From: Haplomitrium mnioides | Lineage: Eukaryota; Marchantiophyta; Haplomitriopsida; Calobryales | Length of the DNA stretch: 50,688 nucleotides | NCBI GenBank assembly: GCA_049999725.1 | Contig: JBNGIS010020166.1 | Coordinates: 1 to 50,688 of the forward strand | Direction: 5' to 3' | Part shown: one piece after another, positions 8,631 through 19,499 of the stretch | How positions within the stretch are numbered: the stretch's first letter is position 1 | Layout of the letters: each line of letters begins with the position of its first letter | Notes under the pieces: model-generated | Told to the model about the DNA's origin: nothing | The model's database searches: none | The model's input: the letters and a program-made list of their open reading frames with translations, nothing else | Made by a program: the position numbers and the translations under genes

Positions 8631-9240
8631 CTATGTATGCATATGTCATATGATGAGGATGAACCTCTAAACCCGAAATGAGTGTGTGCTCCATGGTTTG
8701 CTTATGAGGTTGAGGATGCGTTTTCTAGACAATACTTTCCAAAAACAATGGTAGCAACAAAAAGAAAGCACAAACCCAAGCTACATATTGATGTACTTGA
8801 TGCAACACAAATCTTAACTTTGTCTTTCAATTTTCTTCTCACACAAAAAAAACCCATTGAGGAAAACCATTGTAGCTACCATTAAATCAATTTTGTTTGA
8901 GTATAAAAGACAAAAAGCAATCAATCTCAAAGTGTTTGAAAGAGATTCAATCCAATGTTATCAACACTGAGGTAGACTGTGAGAATCTTGATGAATCTTC
9001 TAAAGATAAATCTAAAGAAGTCGATAGGAGTGATCAAATTTAAGAACCTCATTGTTTGTTGTGTACTTTCAAATTATGTTGTATTTTAAGTTTATTTATT
9101 TTATAAAATACATGATAATTTTATTCAACAAATTTCTTAAATTTATATGCCACCTTGAATTTTTTAGTGTTAGTCATTCCTAGTTGATTCTTATCAAATT
9201 TGAATGAAATTTAAACATTCAACTAAAATCTTTATTTGAA
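8631..9240. other. Unassigned AT-rich DNA
   Basis: No recognised gene. One short open frame on the plus strand (8682-8885), containing 'AFSRQYFPKTMVATKRKHK', looks coding-like but matches nothing I know. The last 200 bases are AT-rich, with no structure beyond A/T runs. Confidence 0.4.
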
Positions 9241-9244
9241 TCTA

Positions 9245-9605
9245 GATTTCTATACAAGTATGAACTCAAGTGTCTTAGACCACCTATACTCTTTGAGTTC
9301 ATCCTTGCGCAGACTCTAAAGTCCATGTACGCATGGACTCTTTGGTCTACGCTCATATAGACTACATTTCCATGTAGACATGGACTCAAGTATCCCAGAG
9401 CACTTGGACTCTTTGAGTTCATCCTTGCGAGGACTCTAAAGTCTATGAGCCCATGGACTTAAGAGTCCTTGCACGTTTTGAATCCAAAGTCCAAGTGCAC
9501 ATAGACTTCAGATTCCACACATGTTTGGACTTTACAATTCTTGCATGTATAGACTTAGGAGTCCACTCTCATATGCGCTCTTAAGTCCAAGCATGCATCA
9601 ACTCT
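9245..9605. repeat. 24-bp quasi-palindromic array in B/C intron of copy 2
   Basis: Diverged 24-bp units with AAAGTCCATG and GCATGGACTC cores, in the same position relative to exon C as in copies 1 and 3. Two longer internal blocks repeat at about 105-bp spacing (9255 and 9380, both with 'gaactcaagt'-like starts and 'gttcatccttgcg' ends), so part of the array grew by higher-order duplication. Confidence 0.8.
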
Positions 9606-9679
9606 CTATTCTTCATGACTAAAAGTTTTTGGTTTTCAAATTCTCCCAAAACAAATTCCTCAATGTTTTTTTTTTCAAG

Positions 9680-10233
9680 GTGACAAAACATTCAAGAGTT
9701 AGCTTGCCAAAATTTGGCGGCGGTTGCAAAAAGAAGAAAGAGATCTAGGGCCGAAGAAGATCTAGAAGATCACGACCAAGCTCCAACCTCGGTGTCTACT
9801 CTAATGTCTTTCTGTTCCATTGTCAGAAGGCTAGAGAGTGGAAGTCAAGGTAAGAAAATGAAGCAGATGTCCCTCTAGCTGAAGGAGGGATCAAAGAACA
9901 AGACCAAGACTTATAGTCCTATGTTGATAGACTGAACGTGGTGTATTATCAAGTCTACAGAGAGTCTAATACACAAAAATGGAAGGGCTTGCTGAAACCA
10001 AGGAGGTTCACTTTAGTAATCGCTGACATTCCTTACAAGTATAACATTAAGATATGTAAGCATGACAACTCCTAGCCCTTCAGTAAGGATGATGTTTTTG
10101 ATATAATCTTCTCCTTTGCAGCAATTACTACTTTGAATTGTTGGTCTTTTGTAATTTTTTATTCTTCACAACAATTTGGTATCGTCAAGGATATGCTTTT
10201 GGATATTTGTTGTGCTATCAACCATGGCATATG
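9680..10233 (+). pseudogene. Copy 2, exon C: methyltransferase motif IV
   Basis: Starts after a T-rich tract and CAAG acceptor with GTGACAAAAC, and ends before GTTAAT, a mutated GTAAGT. The best-preserved frame (about 9925-10233) reads 'KWKGLLKPRRFTLVIADIPY', then 'KYN', and later 'NCWSFVIFYSSQQFGIVKD' with one stop between. It keeps the D-I-P-Y motif and the following strand of the beta-class methyltransferase core. The N-terminal half is frameshifted. Exons A and B of this copy are absent; the sequence to the left is a different element. Confidence 0.6.
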
Positions 10234-10334
10234 GTTAATTTTTCTTTGATTTTTTTAATATTTTAGATTATCTTGTTTCTACTTCATATAGTTTCTATGC
10301 AAATCCTTTATTTATTTTGTTTTGATTATTGTAG
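10234..10334 (+). other. C/D intron, copy 2
   Basis: About 100 bases, T-rich, from GTTAAT to TTGTAG. Same position and similar length as in copies 1 and 3. The donor has lost one consensus base. Confidence 0.6.
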
Positions 10335-10904
10335 GGACAAAGCCAACATACACCATACAGATGGTCTCAAAACTGCATACGCCTAAGAATACTAGATTGT
10401 GGGCTATTGGACAAAGGAGGGTAAGCAAAGCATGAAGCTCTTCAACTTACAATCTGAAGATGCAATTGACCACCTTTGATTGATAATGGGGAGCATTTTT
10501 AGCTCTCTAGCTATTTCCGCAAAATTGAAACATCTAGAAGATGATATTTTTGTGAATGTGTAAAAAAAGCCTCAGGCTTTATATAATTGTTTTAACGACC
10601 ACTTGTCTTCAAAGTAAGATTAGGTACTTGATCTTAGCTATAGGTCAGGAACATGCCTTGTATGTGCTCTCAAGTTGGTGCACAATTTTATTGCTGTAAA
10701 ATATAATAGGCATCAATCTATTTGTATTCCACCAAGAGTTTTGATGATGGCTTCTTTGCCATCCGATGTTACCGAATCCCAAATTGTTTATGTGAACCAT
10801 AAGAAACCTGTTCCTCTTGGTATTAGTGGTGCTTTTGGTGATTCTGTCGCAACTTCTAGTGATTTTCTAGGAACTTTTGAGAATTATTTTTTTGCACTAG
10901 GCTA
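10335..10904 (+). pseudogene. Copy 2, exon D: SAM-binding half
   Basis: Shows 'KKPQALYNCFNDHL' (motif X region), 'VLDLSYRSGTCLVCALKLV' (motif I with the loop altered), 'NFIAVKYNRHQSICI' and 'SDVTESQIVYVNHKKPVPLG', with a final open run at 10675-10905. Its C-terminus differs from the other copies: it ends 'FENYFFALG' and a stop instead of the acidic tail, which suggests a break or recombination just before the end. Only about 240 bases separate it from the start of copy 3, a head-to-tail tandem arrangement. Confidence 0.6.
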
Positions 10905-11140
10905 ACCTATTTGTGAAGAGCTCCGCAAATCATTATTTGGCAAGAAAATACAATTTTTGAAACTTTGGTATAAAAGAAGAGATAATGGAACATATTTTTC
11001 TATTGTCACAAGTTGACTTTTGGTTTTTGTTTTCTTGTCATGGTTGTTTTTTGCTTTTCTTTGTGATTTGGCCATTTTCTATTTGTTTTCTTTGTCAGCT
11101 TTTAATCATACTTTTTTCTCTCCCATTTTCACTCTTTTAC
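10905..11140 (+). promoter_or_regulatory. Upstream region of copy 3
   Basis: T-rich, with a 'TTGTCACAAGTT' block followed by 'TTTTCTTGTCATGGTTGTTTT'. The reverse strand of 50525-50660, upstream of exon A in copy 4, carries the same blocks, so this leader belongs to the gene unit. GTATAAAAG at about 10970 is a possible TATA box. No protein is proposed for the open frame crossing it. Confidence 0.35.
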
Positions 11141-11531
11141 ATGTTAGAAAAAATGGCATCTCAAGTCAATGTTCCGAAACCAGCTCAACCAAAGCCTTAT
11201 CAGTATTTCGATGTCTTGAAGACTCTTGAGCCTCAAAAACTAGCCAATGAATGGCTAGTTTGTCGGGGAACGATTAAAGACATCAACTATCACATCACCT
11301 GTACCTTTTTGAAGTTGAAGGTGAAAAATTCAACATGGGTCTATTGGTCCAAATTACTATGATTTGAGAGAGGCACAAAGCCTACATAGGGCTGCTTGTG
11401 AAGTTGGAGAATATAATCACATTGTTCAAGACATTGCTGAAGAAATTTTGCTTCATTCATTTTGCTTCAATGAAATGAAGCCAAAGGATACGTTCATCTA
11501 CAATCTTAAAGAGACTTGTAATGATGACAAG
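11141..11531 (+). pseudogene. Copy 3, exon A with likely start codon
   Basis: The best 5' end of the family. Two in-frame ATGs (11141 and 11153) precede 'ASQVNVPKPAQPKPYQYFDV'. The second ATG lies at the family-wide 'MASQ' position; copy 4 has ATT there. The exon continues through 'NEWLVCRGTIKDINYH', shifts frame, and then reads 'AQSLHRAACEVGEYNHIVQ' up to the donor (CAAG, then GTAAAA). No domain is recognised. The protein would start with a Pro/Lys/Gln-rich tail followed by a compact domain of about 100 residues. Confidence 0.6.
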
Positions 11532-11599
11532 GTAAAACCTTGTGTATACTTTTTTTCTATTCATTTTATACTTTTTTTCTCTATAGCATCATCCATGTG

Positions 11600-11890
11600 C
11601 ATTTTAGATTGTGAAGTCTATGCATGCATAGACTCTAGAGTCCATGCGCGTATAGACTCTTGAGTTCAATTGAGTAAGAACACTGGAGTCCATGTAAGCA
11701 TAGACTTCATAGTCCAAAGCATGCCTAGACTCTTGAGCCCTAGCAAGCTAGGACTCTGGAGTCCATGTGTCAAAGAGCAAGGAGTCTAGGTATGCTTGGG
11801 CTCTAGAGTCCATGAGCGTAGACTCCCTATCCCTTGGTACAAGGACCCAATGTCCACACACGCATGGACTTTGGTCAAGGTATATTTGAG
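11600..11890. repeat. 24-bp quasi-palindromic array in A/B intron of copy 3
   Basis: Units such as ATGCATGCATAGACTCTAGA and its complement, at the same intron position as the array of copy 1. Several units show runs of CTCTAGAGTCC, an XbaI-like palindromic centre. Confidence 0.8.
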
Positions 11891-11989
11891 TCTTTACAAG
11901 GAATTTTGACAAGTATTTGAAACAAACAACCACCCTTGACACTTGTTTATAATTTTTTTAGACAGTCATTGACCATTTCTTGTTTTCAA

Positions 11990-13437
11990 TTTTCTCATTT
12001 TTTGTTCAACTTTGTCAATGCTTACCGGAACGTGAAGCCAGTAGAGAGGGACTTCATCAAATTTGCGTTAAGTTTGAAAACTTTAAAAGTGAAGCAAGCC
12101 TATAGCTTGGCAAAATGTGTGCCACATCCTAGTGCAGCCACATTCACAATGGCAGCAATAGGTGGACTATCAGCTACAAATATAAGAAAGGAGGTGAAGC
12201 CTACGAAGGCTAAAAAAAGAAGAAGTCGATGTCACCAAAGAAAAAGCAGATGCCACCATTGCCAGTTCAGGAGGAGCCTGTCTGGTCACCATCTCCACCC
12301 AGCTCTTCTTTGGTGGCACCATCATCTTCCCCTTCAAGAAACTCTAAGGAGGAAGTCGAGTCGGAGCCAGTGCAACCTCCAACATCAAGATCAAAGAGGC
12401 AATTGCACAACATGCTTCGAACTGTTTATGAAAAGGAGCAAGTTGATCTTCAAAAAGTGTCTGAGGAGGACAAGAAAAATAAAGGATTTAAGGAGGAAAT
12501 AAATACTATTTGGATGGAGAACTTGAACCTTCCAAAACTTGGAATGAATAACTAGAAGCCATTCTAGATTAAAATGTTGAATGAAGATTTTGTGGAGCTT
12601 TAAGCACAAAGAGTACTCACAAATAAATATGCATATTTGTTTTTCATTGTGGTTGTGGACCCAAAGTGCAAGTTGAGGGATAAGTCAAAACTTGATAACA
12701 AGAACCTTGACAAGTTCTGATACAAGATTGTAAGAGCCAATCATAGTGCCACCGCAAGGCAGCTTTTACTTACAAAGTATGGAGTAAAAAATCCGATGCT
12801 TTCGCTCTGCTCATGCTACGTGTACATAGGGCTTACACCAATAGAAGCCCAAATATTTGTGATTGATGACAACTATGACCAATGTTATCGATTGGAGATG
12901 ACGTCAATTCAAAAGATGGAGTATTGGCATTAATGCTATATAGAGAGCAAGATTGTGTCAAATCAAAAGTTGAAAAGAGAACTTGTGCTAGAGACTTTGG
13001 AAATCAAGCCAAAGTCAACTCTTGAGAATAAATTGACTTCAAAGAACAACTAGTTCTGACTAGCATTTCAAAGTGGAGAGCTCTAAGAGTAACAACATAG
13101 CATTTTTAGCATGTGAGACAAGAACCTAGTAAAAGGCCAGAAACCCAAGGCCAAAGGTCCTCTAAGAATGGAGGATACTAAGTGGACACATTGGAGGTCC
13201 CTTTAGGGTCTTCTTGATGGAATTAAAATTTCAGTTTTGGAGCAGATGGAAGTGGGAGAGCTTTCAATCAAAGAAATGCTTCAGGAACTTGAGAGGTATA
13301 AAGTTTTGGTGGTAGTGGTAAAATATTTTTTATGTGAGGTATACTGCAACTCTTAGAAGGAGGCTAGGATGGAATATCCCATCCATACAAGAGAATCGAA
13401 GATGTTCTCCTTCTATTTGAGTTTTGAGAAGTTGTTG
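11990..13437 (+). pseudogene. Copy 3, exon B: linker plus ParB-like segment
   Basis: In order: a start block containing 'NAYRNVKPVERDFIKFALSL'; a Pro/Ser/Glu-rich linker at about 12230-12400 ('PSPPSSSLVAPSSSPSRNSK'), probably disordered; a helical block ('LLRTVYEKEQ'-like); the ParB-like segment at about 12610-12935 with 'YKIVRANHSATARQLLLTKY', 'CYVYIGLTPIEAQIFVIDD' and 'LEMTSIQKM'; then 'KGQKPKAKGPLRMED' and 'ELSIKEMLQELERYKVLVVV'. It ends 'YLSFEKLL' at a clean GTAAGT donor at 13438. Several single stops and one frameshift break it. ParB-like domains bind DNA or CTP; fused to methyltransferases they are common in phages. The left edge is approximate. Confidence 0.6.
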
Positions 13438-13519
13438 GTAAGTCTTTTTTCCCTTCTCCAATTGTATTTCAAAAGCTTGTTTGAATTATTTTAGAATACT
13501 TTTATTTGTCAAAATTCTT

Positions 13520-13650
13520 TCATGCACGTATGGACATCCAAGAGTCCGTGCACACATGTACTCTTTGGTTCAAACATGGGCTAGATATCTGTCCTCGCAA
13601 GGAAATCTAATCTATGCATGCATAGAGCTTTTAGGTCTTCTTAGAGCATA
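13520..13650. repeat. Start of the 24-bp array in the B/C intron of copy 3
   Basis: A few decayed units (ATGCACGTATGGACATCCAA and relatives) just after the donor at 13438. The matching end of such an array is seen at 24735-24870 just before exon C. This suggests that one intron was split by the material between. Confidence 0.6.
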
Positions 13651-14209
13651 GGGTCCTGCTTTGATTGTAGGTAGGTTGTAGTATATGTCATAACTTATGG
13701 GTTTGTATGCTCATGAGACATAGTGGTACTCCTAAGAAGGGTATTAGAGCTTGTTTGATGCGGTTCAACTTCAATAGTATTAGTATAGTCAGTCGGGCTA
13801 TCTAGGGAGATGTATCGGTCCTAGTGGTAGTAATGTCCACTAGAACTCGAGTGGTCATGAGGGTGCTTTCTTAATTTTCCCTCAAGACCAGGTCAGGACT
13901 TGCAATCAACTTTTGGCTATGGTTGGTCTTTGTGTGCAGGTCTGAATTCAAGTACATGCTTGGGTTTGAAAGCCAATAACGAAAAGAAGTAAAACTTATG
14001 TGTCTGAATTAAGTTGTGTTGTGAAATAGACAATGTAGAAATACTCAAGCATACATAAAAAAATATCCAACTAAAGAGAGATGTGTGTAATGATAACTTT
14101 AAATAAATACAAGTGTAACATTGGGCCAATACATAATACTGTTCGTTTATTTAGCTCATAGCTAGAATTGCAACTTTTAATTTACCCCTCTAAGAGAAGT
14201 CAAAACACA

Positions 14210-14255
<46 letters not shown>

Positions 14256-14523
14256 CCTTATCACAATGAACAAGATAATAGATAATACTATTATTTAATA
14301 CATCCACATAAAAAACTTAACATAAGTTGGCTTAGACTATTACACATAAGTAATGCAACTCATACAAAATAGACAACACAACTTCTTCAAGCATGCCAGC
14401 TTGCCTAAGTTATGCTCTTTTGTATACTATGAGAGGAGCTTGCTTCAAAGGATGTCTCAAAACAACGGTGGTGTTGTTCGTGATGGGTGTTGTGAGCCAA
14501 GAGAGACGTCCAATCATGTACTA
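13651..14523. other. Unassigned DNA between the array and the first retrotransposon
   Basis: No gene recognised. 13660-13920 is G/T-rich with short coding-like runs but many stops. The rest is AT-rich and contains the microsatellite at 14204-14252. The open frame on the minus strand at 14405-14620 overlaps an LTR edge and is not taken as a gene. Confidence 0.4.
14204..14252. repeat. (AC)n microsatellite
   Basis: Near-perfect AC dinucleotide run of about 24 units with one AA interruption near its start. Likely length-polymorphic. Confidence 0.95.
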
Positions 14524-15683
14524 TGAAGCTAAAGGCTAAAGGCTTCACCGGTTTCTCCTCATGTGACTTTGATGTTGAGTGCATATTGAATATGAGAGGT
14601 GGGTTGAAGTGTGGCTGCAATCATCAAACACAATAAATTCTATAAAGTCTACCAAATGTAAGTACTCAATACAAACTACATTAGAATTCTCCACTCTTTA
14701 CTCCAAATGTTCTCACACAAAACACTTCTACTCTCACCTTTCTAACTCTCAACAAACTGCTCACTCTATGAAATGCCACTTCTCAAATGCTTGCCCTCCA
14801 ATGAGTCTTCAAAGTAGCTCCTCCAAGAGCTCCTCCAAGCGCTTCTCACAACTCTCAAGTCTCAAGTCTAAAATGAAAACAAGTCCTAACTCAAGCTCCT
14901 CTCCTCTCTTCTCCTCCTCTTTATGTACTAGTCTAGATAGCTACTAGGAGTAAAACTAAATATTCTAACATCTAAGATAAGGAATCCATGGTGATTATCT
15001 CCCTAATTATTAAATCCTAAAAGTGCTCCTCAAGTATCTCGACCTTTTGTTTTCTTCTTCAAGAAGAAGTTTCTCATTTGGAGCTTCTCTTGTCAAAGAA
15101 TCTCAAAAATTGATCCAAGACTTTTCTACCTTGTATTTGTCCCTACCAACAATTTCTAAAATGATACTTTGAGATTCCTTCAAAGAATACGTCAAAGAAC
15201 AAATTGACTTTTCTTGACTTTTCTCCTCTTTAGTCTATTCTAGAAGAATCTCTATAAAGTCCTTAGTGCTTATTCAATTTTCTTGTACTATACCTTGTTG
15301 GAAATCTTGTCAAGTAAGCTTTCTATCTATATAATAATGTTTGTATTTTATAATCCTTATATACTCTCTATTTTGACTTTTCTGCAAACTACTTTTGTAA
15401 CTTTCTTCGATTATAACTTTCGATTTACAAGAGCTTTTTCATTTTTGTAAATTTTTACTAGCTACTTGAGTAGCATTATATTTTTCTATCAAATATCAAT
15501 TTCTTAACATTTCTTATAAAAACACAATTTTCTCAAATCTACACATATTGAAGAAAACCGATCAAATATAAGTTTCTTTTAATAACTTCTAGGTCTTCTT
15601 CATACTGCATCACAATGTATCCCATTCTATGAAAATGGTCTAATCACATTAAAATTCTCACAAAACCATCCCATACCTTTACA
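14524..15683 (-). repeat. 3' LTR of the 14.5-22.1 kb element
   Basis: On the plus strand it begins TGAAGCTAAAGGCTAAAGGC and ends CCATACCTTTACA. It pairs with 20945-22055 over its whole length. Confidence 0.85.
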
Positions 15684-16600
15684 TTTTACCTACCTATAAG
15701 GTTTCACTCCACCCTCAGAGTGAGTTCTTCCTTACGAGCGTAAAATGGTTCCGTCTTATCGTAGTTTACACAATTATAATGCATTCTTGTTAACTTAGAG
15801 TCATAAGTCTAATTAGAATACACTTTCTACACCACAAAAGGTCCAAAGTGCCTTGGGGAGAACTTTTTTTTGCTTTTGCTTATATCAAACAGAGTCGACC
15901 ACCATTACCTAATCTCCTTGTTGAAACACCATAGGTTTTCTCTTCCAAAATCTCTTGTCATGACTCCTCTTTTGCTGATCTTGGGCTTTATGAATATTGA
16001 CCTCACCCATCACACGTGCTTCTTCTAGCTCCATCAATTGTTGGCTACGAGTTTGTGTAGCCCTCTTGAAATTTCCATCTTCATACATTTCTACACTGGT
16101 AGTTCTAAACATAGGAAGGTCAAACTTAATAGCCAAGATTGATTCCAAACCATAAGTGAGGCAAAAAGGTGTACACCCAGTTGAAGCCTTCCTTGTTGTG
16201 CAATACTCCTAAAGAATTGCATGGAGCCTCTTATCTCATGTATGTTTAGCTCCTTCTAAATCCGCATCTTTCGCCAACATGTGACAAAGTGTAAAATTGG
16301 TTTGCTTTGCCAATCCATTTGCATTTGGCTTATATGATGTAGTTATTCATTTCTTGATGGAGAAATGCTCCAATATTGCTCGAGTGGCACCACTAACAAA
16401 CGGTGAGCCTCTATCCGTTACAATCTCCAATGGGCAACCAAACCTTGTGATGATTTGCTCGTGAAGAAATCTCCCCACTTCCTCTTCGGTAGCTTTCTTG
16501 AGAGGACGAGTCTCTACCCATTTGCTTAAGTAATCTGTTGCCACCACCACATACGAATTCCTTTGCGGAGTTGGAGTCAAAGGACCAACAATATCAACTC
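15684..16600 (-). pseudogene. Integrase catalytic core and C-terminal part
   Basis: Frame 16347-16580 reads 'YVVVATDYLSKWVETRPLKK' and 'PLEIVTDRGSPFVSG', carrying the first two Asp residues of the D-D-E triad that joins retroelement DNA into the host chromosome. Frame 15909-16148 contains 'QDQQKRSHDKRFWKRKPMVF', the usual end of the core before the C-terminal domain. The Glu region between them is out of frame. Confidence 0.8.
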
Positions 16601-17230
16601 CTCATTTTTCAAAAGGACCCAAAGGCGCAACTGGTTGCAAAGAAGAAGGATAAGTAGACTTCTTTACAAATGTTTTACACACATCTCATGTCTTGCAAAA
16701 CTCCAAATAATCTTTGAGCATACTTCACCAATGGTACCCTCCATACAAAATTTTATACGTTGTCACTTTCCCCGCAAAGTGCCTACCACACACTCCATCA
16801 TGAAACTCATTCATCAATTGTTGGCTTTCTTTCTTCGTTACTGCTCTTTGAAGAAGACCATCAAAGCCTTGATGAAACAAAGTATTTTCAATGAAAGAGT
16901 AAGATTGATACTTACAAGCAAAGGCAACCTTGTTGCATTGCTTCATTCCCTCCAGATATCTTCTTTCCAACAAATAGTCGTAGATATCACCATACTTATC
17001 ATGTAGAACACTCATGTTGAAGATGTTCTCATCCGAAAACTCCTCCTTAATCGCTTCATGACCAGTATCATCATATGCTCGTGACAACATAACAACATTC
17101 AAATGCTTCCTTCTTGGTTGATCTTCAATATTATAATCAAATTCAGCCAACAAAAGCTTCCACCTAGCAATTCTTCCATTAGCATTAGGCTTATTGAAAA
17201 TATATTTCAAGGCCTTGAGGTCAATTACAA
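16600..17230 (-). pseudogene. RNase H end and integrase zinc-binding domain
   Basis: Frame 16725-17210 starts with the tail of RNase H ('RIARWKLLLAEFDYNIEDQP') and runs into the His/Cys zinc-binding region of integrase ('LMNEFHDGVCGRHFAGKVT', where the usual H-x-G-x-x-G-G-H is largely kept). Open for 161 codons. Confidence 0.8.
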
Positions 17231-17600
17231 TTGTAAATCACCCACCCAACAAATAATGACAAAACACTTTTATGCCAAAAATCGAACCCAAACCTTCCTT
17301 TTCCGTTACCAAATAGTTCTTCTCGACTGTTACCATTTGTCGACTTGCAAAGACTATTGGATGATCATGTCCTTCCTTATTCTTTTGACTTAAAGTGCAT
17401 CCAAAAGCCACATTCAAAGCATTTGTAAATAAGAGAAAAGGCTTACTCCAATTTTGTTTTACCAATACCAACACACTTGTCACAACTTTCCTCAAACACT
17501 CTAATGATGCTTTGGCACTTTCATCATTAAATATCAACAAGTATTCTACTATTTTTTTCAAGTAGTGGTTTAATGCCATTGCTTTTGTAGACAAATCTAA
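17231..17600 (-). pseudogene. RNase H domain
   Basis: Frame 17238-17594 shows 'NVAFGCTLSQKNKEGHDHPI', 'VFASRQM' and 'YLVTEKEGLGSIFGI', matching the RNase H stretch of Ty3/gypsy pol, which degrades the RNA template. The first catalytic Asp position is changed (T-N-A where T-D-A is usual). Confidence 0.8.
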
Positions 17601-18330
17601 AATAAAACAACGATGTTAGCCTACTACTCCTAAAAAAGATTGCAACTTTGTCACATTAATTGGAAAAGGAAGGAATGTTTCTTGGACATATCATTTCAAA
17701 AGATGGGGTGGGTGTGGACCTAGAAAAGGTACTCAAGATTCAATTCCTTGTCGACAGCCAAATATGCATTTATGAGGATTTAAAGACGCTTTTGCTGAAT
17801 CCAAACATTGAAGAATTTTCTCCAAGTGGTGGAAATGATCCTTCTAACTCTCACACATACAAAAATCATCAATATAATCTCTCAAAAACTTTCCCAAGAA
17901 AGGCTCAAAGATTTTGTTCATAAATCTTTGAAAAGTTGTCGGTGCATTGCATAATCCAAAAGGCATGACTCAAAAAGAAAAAGTACCCCAAGGACTAGTG
18001 AATGTTGTCAATCGCTGATGTTCCAATGCAATTGGAATTTGATTGTACCCACTGTATCCATCTCCTAAGGAATACCACTCATGTCTAACTACTTCTTCAA
18101 GAATCTCATCAATGAATGGAAATCGATAATAATTTGTCTTGGTCACCACATTTAACTTCTTGTAATCTACACACACTCAAAGCTTATTATTTTTCTTTTT
18201 GACCACAATGATGGGAGAAACCCATTTTGAATTGTTGGCCTCATAGATGAACCCCGCTATTTTGATCGATCTCACTTGGACAATCTTCCAAATTGAAGGA
18301 TTCATCCGCCATTGCTTTTGTCAAACCACT
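17601..18330 (-). pseudogene. Reverse transcriptase domain
   Basis: Minus frame 17970-18176 reads 'VDYKKLNVVTKTNYYRFPFI' and 'GDGYSGYNQIPI'. Next come '[15 protein letters not shown]' and the catalytic box 'DYIDDFCV' with YIDD at 17865-17876. All main fingers/palm motifs are thus present. An 80-bp segment downstream (17670-17749) lies in the wrong orientation (see separate entry), so the enzyme cannot be read through. Neighbours are protease upstream and RNase H downstream. Confidence 0.85.
17670..17749 (+). other. Micro-inversion inside reverse transcriptase
   Basis: On the plus strand this stretch reads 'GMFLGHIISKDGVGVDLEKV', a standard segment of Ty3/gypsy reverse transcriptase, although every other domain of the element is on the minus strand. 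It is bounded by the inverted 7-mers AAGGAAT (17670-17676) and ATTCCTT (17743-17749). Turning it around would restore continuity with the minus-strand frame on both sides. Confidence 0.85.
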
Positions 18331-18720
18331 TTGGCTAAACTTTCCAAGTCAATTTGATGATCTTCAAGTGTCACCCTTTTTAAATCTTCATATCCAAAGG
18401 CAAAAACATGGGTGTACTTATGAAAAAGTTCTTCAAACTTCCTTTTTTCTTCACTCGTAGCTTCCTCTCCATAGCGTAGTGTTGCGATATGTTGCTCCAC
18501 TTCTTCTGTCGCCAATGTATGTTTTTGTACTTGAACTTCTTCTTCAATTACCCTTAGTATTATCTCAATAGCACACATTTGTGGTGAATCTTGTTCTTCC
18601 TCCAATAAGTCCTCCATGTCGGTAGCCATCTTAGAGATATCACTCTGATATTCTTCATCATCAGATATGTACTTGGTGGTGTCTTTTTCCGAGTGACTCG
18701 CTTCTTCACTACCACCATCT
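18321..18720 (-). pseudogene. Protease to reverse transcriptase linker
   Basis: Frame 18321-18629 is acidic (opening 'ATDMEDLLEEEQDSPQMC') and contains 'FEELFHKYTHVFAFGYEDLK', the usual stretch just before reverse transcriptase in this group. Confidence 0.65.
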
Positions 18721-18734
18721 ATAGTTACTCTTAT

Positions 18735-19214
18735 TTAATAAGTCCTTGAGCCAATGGTGATGTGATTCTTGTGCCAATTATTCGTGGTCCTTACTCCTCG
18801 CAACCATGGCCTTCCTAACAACATATCATAACTCAACTCTTTTAAAACTTGAAAAGAGAGAGAGATAGAAATTCCTATTCCTGTGATTGGCACTTTTTCA
18901 ATTATTCCAAGTGGGCGTACTCTTGATTTGTTGGGCATACCTATTATAAACCCCGAAGGCCTCTTGAGTTTCAAACCCAACTTCTTCATCAAATCTTCCG
19001 ACATGGCATTGACCGCCAAACCTCCATCTAACAATACTTTGGGAACTACATACCCCTTACATATTACATCAATTTTTGGTGCTCTTGCACATACCTCCGT
19101 ATCCATGGCACTTACATAGCAATTGTTGGTAGAGACTTTCTTCTTCCTTGGAAGTTGCTTAGTGCTCAAACCTCCACGTAACTCCCTTCGCAACGTTGGA
19201 CTCATCGCCACCAA
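18735..19214 (-). pseudogene. Retroelement aspartic protease
   Basis: Open for 159 codons. 'VLLDGGLAVNAMSEDLMKKL' holds the catalytic Asp in a D-G-G form that many plant retroelements use in place of D-T-G. 'YDMLLGRPWLRG' is the second conserved block. Cleaves the gag-pol precursor. This is the least damaged domain of the element. Confidence 0.8.
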
Positions 19215-19499
19215 CTATCTCACTATGATATTGGCTTGTAAGTTTCCAATATCGTCTACCACATTGTACTTCTTTTGATGCTTAGAAATTGAAAAGTCTT
19301 CTATCCCCAATCACCTTCTCGGTTTACTTGGCTTCTTGGTTATATCCACATCATGGTGCCTCTCTTGACTTGGTGATGGTTCCGATCCGATAGTCTCCTT
19401 GACTACTTGAGTTTGTTTCTTTTCATGGGCCAACATATCCACTCTTCAATCGGTTGAACTCCCTCCTACCTCACCATATGGAACCTTTTCAATGTTGAT

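Noticed and set aside
10985-11362. Open frame starting at 10985 as the true start of copy 3
   Set aside because: The first 50 codons translate a T-rich leader into a hydrophobic stretch. The conserved protein begins at the ATG of 11141 or 11153.
17660-17923. Separate small plus-strand gene
   Set aside because: Its sequence is a piece of the element's own reverse transcriptase turned around by a micro-inversion.
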